Shown here one piece after another: positions 10,006 through 21,366 of a stretch of 64,000 nt of DNA; the stretch's first letter is position 1, and the number at the start of each line of letters is the position of its first letter. This stretch comes from Allium sativum (lineage: Eukaryota; Streptophyta; Magnoliopsida; Asparagales; Amaryllidaceae), in NCBI GenBank assembly GCA_030737875.1, contig CM060912.1, positions 125,642,493 to 125,706,492 on the forward strand. The letters are read 5' to 3'. Below the pieces are notes generated by a model. It was given only the letters and a program-made list of their open reading frames with translations, ran no database searches and had not been told where the DNA came from. Made by a program: the position numbers and the translations under genes.

Positions 10006-10439
10006 GCCCCTAACACTAGTCTCTCTACACAAAATTCTTTCTGACCTTATGCTGCTCTGATTCTGGTTGAAAATTTTGTGAAAGGGACTGCTTCTTCTAC
10101 GTTGAGACTGCGTTAAGGGAATTGTTGATTTGGGGATTTCTATTAGACTTGACTAAGCATATAAAGATTCAACATCGACTCTCTTTTTCTAATTCTTGAA
10201 CCACAATCTGTAAGCCCAGTTAATTTTAGATTTAAACTGTAAATGTGATATGGATATGATGTAAATTGAAATTGGACATATGTAGGATGACTGTTTTACA
10301 TCCATTCTTGTTCATCTTAGATCTTGACTTTTGGATATATTACTATGACATTGATTTGGGGCCTATTCATGTTGTAAATCAAAAGGAAAGCCCCTCATAC
10401 TATCATGTTGAATCTGCTATTAGTCACAAGTTTATGACT

Positions 10440-11330
10440 ATCACCTTATGTCAATCGTTACTATGATTATGCTATCACCTTATGTCAATTGTTACCATGA
10501 CTATACTATCACCTTATGACAACTGTTATCTTGACTAGTACCTTGTCTTGTTAGATTTGAAATCTTTATGTTTGAGGCCAATATTCCATATGCCAGTAAT
10601 GTTATATCATTTATCTCAAGTTATACCGTGCTATGCTTGTAATCACTTTTGCCACCTTATACCCGTCCCTTTTTATGTTATTCCCTAATTAGATTAATTT
10701 GTATCGATTCGAGCTTAGGTACGATGGGAATACGATTTGGGTAGACTAGGTAAAACAAGAATCGACTTTGAACTTTAAACATGAACGTTATTATAACTTG
10801 AACCTGGATATGGACATGAACTTGACACGATTTGACATGAAACATGACATGAAAACTTGACATGAATTTTGACATGAAAACTTGAACGTGGGCATGACAA
10901 TTAGATAAACTTGAAAATGGCCAACTCGAGGTTGGATTGAGTTTGCAGTGTAAATCTGCCTGGAACCGCCCGGCAAATCCAGTGGCTGCAAACAATAGGA
11001 TCCAATGTGGGTAGTTGGTCATATCGCTCGTAAAACTCGATGTTAGACTATGTTGTGGTGTAAATCTACCCGAAACCGCCCGACAAATCCAGTAACCACA
11101 ACAGTTAGTCTAATGTGAGAGGTTGAGGTGCATTAATGAATTAATGCCACATGATAGGGTTAAGTCATGAACCACTTGAATATACTTAACCAACTTGACA
11201 CGATGATTTGATAGGGTTAAGTCATGAACCGCTTGAACACACTTAACCAACTTGAAACATGATTTGGATAGGGTTAAGTCACGAATTTGAATGACAACAC
11301 TTAACCCATTAGAAACCCTAGTTACGCGGT
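10440..11330. repeat. Short tandem repeats within LTR D
   Basis: Several independent local duplications are visible. Three units around CTATCACCTTATGTCAA lie at about 10438-10540, and clustered GACATGAAAACTT units at about 10800-10890. Two units of about 110 bp around AACCGCCCGRCAAATCCAGT start near 10946 and 11058. Three units of about 55-60 bp around ATAGGGTTAAGTCA start near 11154, 11213 and 11270. Confidence 0.8.
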
Positions 11331-12350
11331 CCTTTTCAGCAGTAACCCACTTAGATGTATCACGTTACCCTGGGACTAGGCAGGGTGGGGCACGATTACT
11401 GGGCTGATTGTAAGCGACCAGAACGACGGCTGAGTAGGTGCGCCATTATAGGTTCAGGCAGACTATGGTCGTGCACGTAGTCCGGAGTTGACAAAGCAGG
11501 CATTGGGCACCCGTAGATTTACACTGTGCGTGCTTGATTCATGTCGGTGGTTGGCACCATAGGACTTGATACATCCTATGGTGGACCTAGCACAGGTAAC
11601 TACATTTCAGGATAGGGCCGTATGAGACAGACACATGACGAGCTAGGACTTGTAGGGAGCCGATCGATTAGTAGATCGTACCTTAGGACCCCGTAATGGG
11701 TCACTTCATGATACTGGGCCAAGGAATCATTTCATGATTAATACTTGACATGGGTTAGAATACTAGTACAGTTGGTGCAGCGAACCTTGAATATGCGATG
11801 CTAGACTTGACTTATCTTGTTATCTTAATTATCCTCCCAGTTCTGTTATCATCCTTATGTTTAATTCCAGTTTTCACATATCATGTTACCTTTATTAGTT
11901 TTCATACTGAAAGTCACTTGGGCTTACCAGTATTTATGACTGACCCTTTTTCTTTCGCCTCTTTTTCTTTCGTTACCCCCCTCCCCAGGTTCTCAGGGAG
12001 GAAACACTAGCTCTTAATTTGGATTTAGCTTGCTTTCTGACAGCTCATGTATGGTTTGGTCTTGGGCTATGCTATGGCTGCTTCTGCTATTTATGGGGAA
12101 TAATCTACTTTAGTTATCTTAAGTTTATGCTTCTTTATTTGGAACTTGATGTAATGGAAAAATTTGTATCTTGGATATATGAGCTTTTGACACTTTTCTT
12201 GAAAATAATAAAAAGTTTGTTTTTAATTTCTACCGCTACTTTATTTATGTTCTGCCTTGTGATATCTCTGTGCATGTTTACCTAAATAATACTCCACCAA
12301 AGCTAGTGCATTCCCTTTGTGAGTGACCCTAGCGGAGGTGGGGTGTTACA

Positions 12351-12900
12351 ATGTGCGTCATTACACTATCCGTCATGCCAATCATCTTCTTGCATTTACT
12401 AAGAAGTACTTTCAGCAATGGTTTTGTAAAGATGTCCGTAGCTCGATCCTGACTTGTCACATGCACCAGTTCCATACTTCCTTACTTCACATGAACTCGG
12501 AAAAATGAAAACGAGCATCGATGTGTTTGCTTCTTTCATGGTTCACTGGATTATTTGCCAACTCAATTGCTAATTTTTTGTCAACATGAATCATGGTTGC
12601 ACCATATTGCTTTAGATCCGTCTTACTCAACAAATTTCTAAGCCATATTGCATGACATACACACCAAGATGCTGCCACATATTCAGCTTCATGCGTCAAG
12701 AGCGTTATAATCGGTTGCTTCTTTGAAAGCCAAGTAAACGCAGTATCTCCCACAAAGAACACATATCTCGAGTTACTTTTCCGATCGTCTATGTCTCCAT
12801 TCCAATCACTGTCGGAATAACCAACTAACTTGTAATCTTTTGCTTTTGAATAGAACAGCCCGAGTGACACCGTTCGTTGGATGTATCATAGGATTCGTTT
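12351..12900 (-). pseudogene. Copia E RNase H domain (broken)
   Basis: The open segment 12870-12487 translates to a copia RNase H. YSDSDWNGDIDDRKSNSRY gives the first catalytic Asp in the SDSDW motif, THEAEYVAAS gives the Glu, and HVDKKLAIELANNPVNHERS continues the copia pattern with HIDARFHF beyond. Past a stop, sense sequence continues toward the IFTKPL-type C-terminus near 12420 and remains copia-like to 12351, where it ends abruptly. The frameshift at the N-terminal border near 12860 separates it from RT. This enzyme would remove RNA from the RNA:DNA hybrid during reverse transcription; this copy is not functional. Confidence 0.88.
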
Positions 12901-13943
12901 CAGCGCCCTGCAATGTGAATGAGCCGGCTCCTCCATGAACGGACTTACAATACCAACAATAAAAGATTGATCTGGCCTTGTGCATGTGAGATAGCAAAGA
13001 CTTCCTATCAAAATCCGGTATCAACTCGCATCGACACGTTCTCCTCCATCGAACTTTGAAAATTTTGCACCTGGTTCCATTGGTGTTGATACTGGGTTGC
13101 AATTTCCCATCTTATACTTCTTCAATATCTCTTTTGCATATGCCTCCTATGATATAAAAATACCATTCTCTACTTGTCTAACCTCCAAACCCAGGAAAAA
13201 ACTTCATCAAACCTAAATCTATCATCTCAAATCTCGTGTCATTGTGCTCTTAAACTCTTCTATCATTTCATCGTTGTTACCCATAAAGATGAGATCATCG
13301 ACATAAAGAGCAACAAATATATATTACCTCCGTTCTTCTTTGCATAAAGGGAATGCTCGTAGGGACATTGCTTGAACCGTTCTACTTGAAGTATGAATCG
13401 ATAAGTGTATTCCATACCCATGGTTCTTGCTTCAACCTGTAAAGCGCCTTCTTCAATTTTAGCACCTGCTTCTCTTCTCCGACTTTCATGTACCCGGGTG
13501 GTTGTTTGATGTAGACATCTTCTTCAAGCACACCATTCAAGAATGCCGACTTGACATCCATTTGAAATATTGGCCATCTGAATTGAGCAGCTTGTGAAAT
13601 GTGCAATTGGATTGTCTCCATTCTTGTAATAGGAATGAATATCTCGTCATAGTATTCCTGCTTTTTTCTTGTATCCCTTCGCAACAAGTCACGCCTTGTA
13701 CCGTTCTATCTCGCCTTGAGCATTCATCTTTTTCCTGAACACCCATTTCACACCAATGGGCTGACTTCCTTTTGGAAATTCTGCAAGCCCCGATGTTTTG
13801 TTGCGGTTAATTGCCTTAATCTCCTCGTTCATGGTAGCTTGCCACTTCTTGTCTTGAACTGCCTCTTCAAAACAGATATTTTCAGCATCTGACAAAAGAC
13901 ATACAAGGTATACCTTATTTATCGAATCATACAAATCTTGCAA
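12901..13943 (-). pseudogene. Copia E reverse transcriptase (broken)
   Basis: The RT N-terminus is visible as GVKWVFRKKMNAQGEIERYKA at the 13943-13689 end. FQMDVKSAFLNGVLEEDVY, with the first catalytic Asp in FQMDVKSAFLNG, and KALYRLKQEP follow in the 13687-13382 segment. A separate frame near 13310-13265 reads ALYVDDLIFMGNNDEM and contains the YVDD active site. At least two frameshifts and stops separate these pieces. The enzyme would copy element RNA to cDNA in virus-like particles. Family assignment is firm because the integrase lies upstream of RT. Confidence 0.88.
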
Positions 13944-14100
13944 ACTTCTTATTTTTGGTTGTAGTGGTTCATCTTCACTGTCAGTAGTTTCAGGGTCTTT
14001 TGATATACTTGCTAGTGCAATGACTGATGATTCTCCAACGTCTGTGACAACCTACTTTGAATTGTTCTAGTCCCACTCGCTTGCTTCGTCTACTCGTACA

Positions 14101-14995
14101 TCACGACTCACCCATCACATTCTTGTTAATCGGGTCAAGTAACTTGTACCCTTTTGTCTTCTCATCATACACAATGAAAATATATCTTTTGCTTTTGTCT
14201 TCGAGCTTCGTTCTTCGTTGATCAGATACGTGTGCATAAGCCACATTACCGAACATCTTGAAATGATAAACTGTTGGCTTTTGTCCACTCCAGGCCTCTT
14301 GTGGTGTTTGATCATTTAACTTCACATGTGGACATCGATTTTGTACAAAGATGGCACACTATACAGCCTCTGCCCAGAATTCCTTCGGCATCTTTTTACT
14401 TTTGAGCATTGATCGAACCATGTCGAGATTAGCCCGGTTCTTCCTGTTGGCCTCACCATTTTATTGAGGAAAGTATGATGCGGTTAGAAATCTCCTTATG
14501 CCTTGCACCTTGCAATACTCCATAAAAGCCATCGAAGTATACTCACCACCTCTATCGGATCGTATGGCTTTAATGTGTCTACCAGTTGCCTTCTCCACCA
14601 TCACTTTGAATTTTTTGAACACCTCGAATGCCTCAGATATTTCTTTCAAAAAGTAACCCCAAGTTTTTCGTGTGAAGTCATTGATAAAAGAAATGAAGTA
14701 ACTTTTACCGCTTAAAGATTCGGGGGTGATTGGTCCACATGTCGGTATGAATCAACTCGAGAATATGTTTAGCTTGATATTCTGCATTCTTTTGAAATGA
14801 GGTTCTCGTTTGCTTGTCGAGCGCATAGACTTCACAAAATTTACCCTCATAATCCATGCCTAGCTGTCCATGCACCATGTCCTTCCTTGCTAACTTCTTT
14901 AGACCACCATGATATATATGACCAAAATGGAGAAGCCACAGTGACGCCTTGCCTTCTACGTTGACTCGCACACATTTTTCTTGTACGCTTCTCAA
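14101..14995 (-). pseudogene. Copia E integrase with pre-integrase zinc finger (broken)
   Basis: LWLLHFGHIYHGGLKKLAR marks the GAG-pre-integrase domain with its His pair. The usual CxxC is damaged: the sequence reads CEVYALDKQ where a second Cys is expected. LELIHTDMW gives the first catalytic Asp, and IRSDRGGEYTS gives the second, in another segment. MKLNDQTPQEAWSGQKP continues the copia pattern. An in-frame stop follows the second Asp region near 14461, and further frame breaks occur. The enzyme would insert cDNA into the genome; this copy cannot. Confidence 0.87.
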
Positions 14996-15004
14996 TTTTA
15001 GTTT

Positions 15005-15771
15005 TTACATCCAATTTCCTCCTATCTTGACTCGAGCATCTAGACACCCTTCATTGTCTTTCAGCTGTAATACCCGGTTTTTCATGAATACCGAGTATCC
15101 CTTCTCCATGAGTTGCCCCATGCTCAAAATATTACCTTTAGGATCAGGTACATAATAAACATTCTCAACTGTTCCTTCTATACCATCTTTTTGTAAATAA
15201 TGAGCTATACCTTGGCCTTTTACTTGGATTTTTGACGCGTCTCCAAATGAAACGTGTCCATCTTCAACCTCTCGCATCCCTTTGAATAGGTGCTTTTGCC
15301 CGCACATAGGTTACTAGCACCAATGTCGAGATACCACTTCGTGTCGTTATCGGGGATGGTAAATCTGTAAGCCATCATGAGAATAGCATCTTCTCTTGCC
15401 TCCTCTTCCGTAATTAGATTCGTGTTTTCTCCTACTTTTTTCTCGGAATAGCACTCCTTTGAATAGTGTCCATACTTTCCACAATTATAGCACTTGATCT
15501 TTGATTTGCACTCTTTTTCGTAGTGTCCATGCTTGCCGCAGTTATAGCATTCGTCATTTGAATAATTTGAACGGCCGCCTCTCCCACGACCATGCCCTTT
15601 ACCTCGACTATTTTGTTGGCTTGATTGTCCCTTTTTCATACAATATTCACCTTGAACGCGGCCTACACCACCGCGACCATTATTCTGACCTCCACGACCA
15701 CTATGTTCTCTTCCTCGGTTGTATTGTGCATGCATCACCTTGTCTTCCTTGAGACTTGCCTTAGCTTGCAA
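15005..15771 (-). pseudogene. Copia E nucleocapsid zinc knuckles and protease (broken)
   Basis: The segment 15771-15220 encodes a basic Gly/Arg-rich stretch followed by two CCHC knuckles, CYNCGKHGHYEKEC and CYNCGKYGHYSKEC, typical of the nucleocapsid end of Gag. The protease site follows as WYLDIGASNLCAG, where copia proteases usually read D-T/S-G-A-S-N-H. A frameshift leads to VENVYYVPDPKGNILSMGQL in the next segment, the region between PR and integrase. The knuckles would bind element RNA and the protease would process the polyprotein. Confidence 0.88.
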
Positions 15772-15807
15772 AGCCTCTTCGAGTAGCTCTTCTTTATTTT
15801 TCTTTTT

Positions 15808-16413
15808 CTATTGTTCGTATGCTTCAAGTGAACCCGCAAGATCATCGATCGTCATTTCTTCCATATTCTTTGACTCTTTAATTGCACATACAACATTTTC
15901 GAAATTGTCGGTCAATGACCGCAGTATCTTTTCCACTACCCATGCATCCGCTATATTTTCTCCATTGCGTATAAGTTGATTCACCATTGTTTGCAAAAGT
16001 GTAATGTAGTTGGATATTCCTTCTGATTCCTTCATTTTCATTGCTTCCAACTGGCCACGAAGTGTTTGAAGTCGCACTTTTTTAACTTTATTTGCACCCT
16101 TGTAGACCTTTTTTAAAGTGTCCCATGCTTCTTTCAAATTTGCCGCACCATTAATTTTTTTCAAATCGCGATTTGTCCACTGCTCGATACAAGACGTAGA
16201 GAGAATTTTGGTCTTTCATATGCGTTTCTTTCAATGCATTTAATTGATTTGCCGACAAGTTCGCGGTGTTTTCTACTTCGTGTAGCCATTTTCAACTACT
16301 TCCCAGGCATCCTGTGCACCTAGCAATGCACGCATTCGAATACTTCAATTGTCATAATTCTGCTTGGTAAGTTGTGGAAGCGGTAGATTCACCAATGATC
16401 TGAAATTTGCCAT
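15808..16413 (-). pseudogene. Copia E gag (broken)
   Basis: The start codon is read at 16413-16411, just inside the PBS, giving MANFRSLVNLPLPQLTKQNY. Stops follow, including TGA at 16357-16355 where related Gags have Trp (DN-stop-SIRMRALLG). The segment 16164-15808 is open and matches the copia UBN2/gag domain: LKKVYKGANKVKKVRLQTLR, ISNYITLLQTMVNQL and VEKILRSLTDNFENVV. Gag would form the virus-like particle. Frameshifts and nonsense changes make this a pseudogene. Confidence 0.9.
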
Positions 16414-16414
16414 A

Positions 16415-16426
16415 GCTCTGATACCA
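16415..16426 (-). promoter_or_regulatory. Copia E primer binding site
   Basis: The plus strand GCTCTGATACCA complements TGGTATCAGAGC (initiator Met tRNA). Three bases separate it from the LTR edge at 16430. Confidence 0.92.
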
Positions 16427-16429
16427 ATT

Positions 16430-16733
16430 TGATAAATTTAATTTAGAAGAGGAGAATACTTAATTTCAATGAAGGAAGAGCTTCTTTATTTCTTACTTTT
16501 TCCCCTCACTTTCTCTTGCAACCAGAAAAAATGACCACCCATATTTATATAGTGGTCTAGATGACCTTACAAGTCAATAGACACCATTTCATCAATAGAC
16601 ATAACACTTAATGAATAGACACACCATTAATTAACATGACTTTTGACTCATAAAGGACACATCACTTTACGAACTAACACTTATCCCTTCACTTTTTTTA
16701 TCATTCCCAATAGCAATTAATATTTATTCAACA
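16430..16733 (-). mobile_element. Copia E 5' LTR (304 bp)
   Basis: On the minus strand the LTR starts TGTTGAATAAATATTAATTG and ends AAATTTATCA, bounded by TG and CA and directly followed by the PBS. A TATA-like stretch (TATATAAAT on the minus strand) lies at about 16543-16551. Length and ends are typical of copia. The paired 3' LTR is missing. Confidence 0.88.
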
Positions 16734-18130
16734 AAGGTATACCTGAAATTCCCATGATCTTGGATAGGCAGTTAATCCATTCTGTCTCAATGTGTAGTAA
16801 TTGCAGATAAGTTGTCATTTAATACAAAGAGATTTCTTAGAAAGCATTAAAGTTTCTCATTTAATACCTGAATAGGGTTCACAATGATATGCCACCATTT
16901 GTCTAGTAAAAGCCACTTACACATATGACAGGTGCAGCCTTATAGGTGAGCGATCATTACCAATGATCAATATCTGATAGAGGAAAGGGTAACAAAGGCG
17001 TAATTAGTTAACTACCTAGACTATGGTGATCTATTGTACTTCATTTCAAATAAAACATGCAAGAACTTATACTGCAGACCCTATGGCTAACATTGTCTTC
17101 TCAAAAGCTTGAGATCGAACGACTACTTGTTTATTTTTCATAATTGAGATATGCATCTGTCACCAAATAATAATCAATCTTTTAAAACAGGTAAAAGTAA
17201 CTAGGTCGTATTGCTAGGTAGTTTCTCTATCCAAATCAAAAAAATGAAAGCAAGACAAATAAGTCAAGATCAAAGTCCTAAATAGAAAAGGCTTATGGGT
17301 GGTTGTTGCTACTTGTATATATGTACTAATAAAACAAATGTGAAATTTTTGTTTTTCACATAGTAGGTAATGCAGAATCATGCATTATGTCCTCGATTAC
17401 TTGTTGATTGCTTTATGATCAAGAGCTCCTAAAGAACAAAAGAACAACATTATAATATCTCTGAGTTGACTACCTAACTAACTACTACATTAAATCTTCT
17501 AAACTGTAGAGGTTATATCTTATATGTTACTCAAACGCTGTATTATAATCTCACTTTTCAGTCAATAGTGCACTTAATAAAACACACACGACTAACTACT
17601 ACTATGCTCAATGAAATATACAACATAATAGATTTGGTGCATATATACCTCTTTTTAGCATTCATTAATACTCTCTCCAATACTTAGTTGTTATTAACCG
17701 TTTCTTCTCACCAGTAATACTCTCAAATCCAAATAAAACTCGAAGTCCTAAATTCCCAAATCGACTCCATCTTGAGAATTCCCAGATCCAAATAAAAAAT
17801 ATAAGTTCAACACAGATTGGCTGTCTATATGGTTCAAATAAAAAACTAAAAACTAGGGTTAAGAATAAAAAATTAAATAGTTTCGATGAATTTAGGGTTT
17901 CGACGCTGTAGAAAGGTCAGCAAGGGAGATGCTTTATTGAAATCGGAGGCGCGGGATAAAAGGAAGATGCGACTTTTAGTGCAGGCAAATTGAAATAAAA
18001 ATTGATAGGAGGGAAAATGAAATTTGGCGAAGAGGAAAATGATCAGATTTTCATTTTACGTGGCCGAAATTAGTAGACTGGAGGGAAGTAAAATAATCTC
18101 CTACCTTAGTTTATCTCAGCGTTTTTGGCT
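16734..18130. other. Spacer between E and LINE fragment; possible host 5' UTR on minus strand
   Basis: No element or convincing gene is recognised. Around 17750-18010 the minus strand resembles a plant gene 5' region: a pyrimidine-rich leader, GTCGAAACCCTAAATTC near 17895, and an ATG at 17770-17768 that opens only a short frame. No continuing exon could be confirmed. The rest is AT-rich unique-looking sequence. Confidence 0.3.
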
Positions 18131-18136
18131 TTAAAA

Positions 18137-19330
18137 TCACTTACTAATGTTTATTTTTTTTACAATAATGAAAAGAAAAAGTTGTCTTTTGCTATTGTAG
18201 ATAACCACTTTTCTTGAAGTGCTATCATTTTTGTTAACCAGAATATCATTATGAGTACCCCTATCAAAAATTTCTATAACTGAATTTTTAAGATCATCCG
18301 ATAATCTTCCTCGTTCAGCATCAACATCCCTTATCAATTTCATTTCCACCACATTCCTATCAATATCTATCTCACTATTCTTTTTCACATTCTCCTTAGG
18401 AAACCATAATTTAATGAATTTAAATGAGTTAGTGGAATGGCCGAAGAGTCTACAATTTTCACATATTGAAGGCTTCCACTCATAATAATTTTTTTGCCAA
18501 ATTACATTACCATTGTGACATAATATAGGGACATGTTCTGGGAATTTAAATTCTGAACTGACTTCCACCAATATTCTCATATAAGCGATATGAAATAATA
18601 CCTCAGTTATGGTATCAAGTCTAATAGGGTGACATAATAATGAAGCAATTCTACTAATGGCTTCTAATGACTAAAATTCTAACTCCAAATTTGGTAATCT
18701 AATCCAAATTGGAATAGTGTTTAAACATTCGCGTGTTAAATTCATAATTGGTTGCCATTTCTTCATAAAAATCGGTTTTTTATTGTAAAAATATGGACCT
18801 TCAGCTAAGATTCTATCACAATCCTCTAGTAAGTCACATTTAAGAATGTAAATTTCATTTTCTCTTGAAAAAAGCTAATAATTACCTTTTTGTTTCCAGA
18901 TTCTATCAATATAGTTCTTCAGGTAAATGTAATATGGTTTACCTCCAAATGTAAAACAAGATTGAGTTATTCCAGTTCGCATTAGCTTTGTTGACCAAAT
19001 CTTCACTGATTTCTACCACTTTAGCGCATTCTTGGCTCATAATATTTAAGTTGAATTGAATTCTGATGTATCTTATTCTCAGTGACAGCTTCAATCCATG
19101 ATTTTAGTGAGTAGCATAAGCTTTAACCGAATTTGTCACCGCATTGGTAGCTAGATCTGGAAATTCAACATGCGATTCTAAATCAAAAGATTTAAAATTT
19201 CTCCGAATATGTTGAGTATCCCGGCTTGCATGTTGAGGAGATGAAGTTAGATTTGGAGATTAGAAGTTGAAAGAGGAGAAAATCCGTTTTCTCTCTCAGT
19301 CCCCATTATTTTCTCTTAATCTATATTACC
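18137..19330 (-). pseudogene. LINE (L1-type) ORF1 fragment with DUF4283 and zinc-knuckle region
   Basis: The open segment 18580-18137 encodes MRILVEVSSEFKFPEHVPIL, then YYEWKPSICENCRLFGHST, the DUF4283 to CCHC junction seen in plant L1-type ORF1 proteins. Farther upstream on the minus strand, broken frames still read IPIWIRLPNLELEF and ECAKVVEISEDLVNKA-type DUF4283 segments back to about 19330. Of the zinc knuckle, C-x2-C-x4-H is present but the last Cys is Phe (HSTNSFKF). ORF1 would bind LINE RNA. No ORF2 (endonuclease or RT) follows toward 18130, so the copy is truncated. I am fairly sure of the family, less of the exact boundaries. Confidence 0.75.
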
Positions 19331-20389
19331 TGCTTCTTACCATATTTATCTTTAAATGCTCGATCAGAAATTCTACAAAGTAGGGATCTCCATATTTAAT
19401 CTATACATGACACATTAAATTCTGCTCTAAACTTCCAAATAACCAATATAGAAAGTAATATTAGGAAGTTTGGATCTACTAGAAAACACATATTTGTAAA
19501 TAGAAAACTTAAATTATATTATAGTCAACTGAAGAACAACTAATGCAAACAGCACGCCCATAGTCTTAACATTTTACAAAAATAATAATGACAAAAGAAA
19601 TACATGGGTAATGGAAAAATGACAGGGGTTAGTCAATTTTTCTTTAATCTCTGTATAACATGGCTTGTAGAAACAACAAAAATATACCTTTAAAATAATG
19701 AAACCACAATATTGTCTCTTCTCTTCTCTTCTTTTTTTGTATTCGAGCTTGAAAAAACAGGTTAGCAGCCAAAATACATTTAAAATCTTTATGAAGCTAA
19801 AAGTTTAAAGATCAAGTAATACCACTAATTTTTTATACACCTGCTCCATCCCTTTTTTCCACTTATTCCATTGAATATCCTATAGCAACACTTAAAATGG
19901 TTGTAATGTTGATTTTCGAGCTTTAACATGAAAGACTAGTTTAAACATGATAGCCTTGTGATATTTATACACTGTATTGCTAAACTACCAAGATGACCCT
20001 CTATATTATGATGACACGAAAGAGAATTTCAACTCTAACATGAAAGTTTGATACTAAGATGACCCTGTATGTTTAACCAAATAAATAATATCCTAGAAAG
20101 GACATTTAAACTGCTAAAGAACAGGATGACCAGAATGTGCATGCAGAATAAATAGACCATATGTTGGTCATTCTAACATGGACTTGCTTTTGGAAACAAG
20201 CATATATTGTAAATGAGCTGAATTGAGACGTGAGATACTATTTGAATGAGCTGATTCGTGATCAACGAAATAATTAGAAATGGGTTGAAGTGAATGTTAA
20301 TCACTATAGGTCCTCTTTCTCTTCATCTAACTTGACAACCATTCATAAACTTTCACAATGGAATTCAAAAACTTCTCGTCAATATCTTA
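19331..20389. other. AT-rich spacer left of copia F
   Basis: No reading frame, element boundary or RNA gene was recognised. The last bases (TACAG, 20390-20394) form the left target-site copy of copia F. Confidence 0.5.
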
Positions 20390-20394
20390 TACAG

Positions 20395-20718
20395 TGTTGA
20401 AAAATAAACTTGGTTTTATAAGGAAACAAATAAATTTGGTTTTATAAGTAAACGCCAATTATGTAATAAATTCAATCCTTGTTTTTAGGAAAGACCAAAT
20501 TAAATGATAATAAATTTAGAGTTGTCCAATATGTAATAGAATTATATAGAGAAAGAAGAGTCTAGAATATTTGTCATGTTATATGTGGAAACTATCTCAT
20601 ATGTTGTATTAATCAAGTTGTATCAAGCAAGAAGTAAACATTAATAAAAGGGTATTTTCAAATATAAAATTTTCTTTGTCATATTCCCTCCCTCTTTCTC
20701 CTTAAAAAATATTCAACA
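20395..20718 (+). mobile_element. Copia F 5' LTR (324 bp)
   Basis: It starts TGTTGAAAAATAAACTTGG and ends AAATATTCAACA. It differs from the 3' LTR by a local duplication of a TTGGTTTTATAAG segment near 20410-20450 and scattered substitutions. Confidence 0.92.
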
Positions 20719-20721
20719 AAG

Positions 20722-20733
20722 TGGTATCAAAGC
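20722..20733 (+). promoter_or_regulatory. Copia F primer binding site
   Basis: TGGTATCAAAGC lies 3 bases after the LTR. It matches the initiator Met PBS except for one base (A for G at the ninth position). Confidence 0.85.
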
Positions 20734-20782
20734 TATTAGATCCTTTCAACAAAAAGAAGAAGAAGGTTGAAGATCCTAAAAG

Positions 20783-21366
20783 ATGGCGAATAACAGTGTT
20801 CCCATACCAATTCCAACGCTTACCAAGACCAACTATAATAATTGGAGCTTATGGATGATGACCCTCTTCGGAGCACATGATGTATGGAAGATAGTTGAGA
20901 AAGGCTATACTAAACAAGAAGACGAATATAGTCTGTCTCAAACCCAAAGCGATGAATTGTGAAACTTGAGGATAAGAGACAAGAAGGCTCTTAGTCTAAT
21001 TTATCAAGCATTGGATGATGACACTTTTGAAAAGATTTCGGAAGCAAAGCCAGTAAAAGAAGCATGAGAAAAGCTTCAGATATCTTACAAGGGAGCTGAT
21101 CAAGTAAAAAATGTGCATCTTCAAACATTAAGAGGAGAAATTGATTCTCTACATATGAAAGAAGGTGAACTTGTTTCTGATTATTTCTCAAGAGTTTTAA
21201 TTGTAAATAATAATTTGAAAAGAAATGGTAAGAAATTAGATGATGTCGGAATCATGGAGAAGATTCTTAGATCATTAGATCCAAAGTTCGAGCATATTGT
21301 CATCGTCATTGAAGAAACAAAAAATTTGGAGACCATGGCTATAGAGGAGATTTTAGGCTCATTGCA
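20783..21366 (+). pseudogene. Copia F gag, N-terminal part
   Basis: From ATG 20783 the frame reads MANNSVPIPIPTLTKTNYNN then WSLWMMTLFGAHDVWKIVEK, the copia Gag start. Two in-frame TGA codons (20960-20962 and 21065-21067) stand where Gag relatives have Trp (DEL-stop-NLRIRDKKA and KEA-stop-EKLQISYKG). The remainder is open through VHLQTLRGEIDSLHMKEGEL and VGIMEKILRSLDPKFEHIV to EEILGSLH at the G insertion. The gene resumes at 41243 with QSYEEK. Both nonsense changes are TGG to TGA. Confidence 0.92.

Larger units (their letters stand above)
9572..12350 (+). mobile_element. Element D long terminal repeat (2779 bp, Ty3/gypsy type)
   Basis: It starts TGTAATAACCCG right after a PPT and ends GGGGTGTTACA at 12350, so it is a 3' LTR in plus orientation. 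A TATA box lies at 9996. Upstream is an unusual U3 with a perfect palindrome (9810-9833) and six GTCGAC sites. Downstream are several short tandem repeats and a strong pyrimidine tract ending in AG at 11988 that resembles a splice acceptor. The flank after 12350 is copia E sequence, so D borders or interrupts E. No coding gene is present; small frames at 10266, 11798 and 12019 are unsupported. Confidence 0.85.
12351..16733 (-). mobile_element. Element E: degenerate Ty1/copia retrotransposon, 3' LTR missing
   Basis: Read on the minus strand the order is LTR (16733-16430), PBS, gag, zinc knuckles, protease, integrase, RT and RNase H, the copia order with integrase before RT. Many frameshifts and stops break the polyprotein. 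The 3' end stops at 12351 against LTR D, just after the RNase H C-terminus, so the 3' LTR is absent. An AAGGT candidate TSD follows the intact LTR (16734-16738), but its partner is lost. Confidence 0.92.

Noticed and set aside
18137..18580. Host gene for a 147-residue protein
   Set aside because: The sequence matches the DUF4283/zinc-knuckle part of plant LINE ORF1 and is flanked by broken frames of the same protein.
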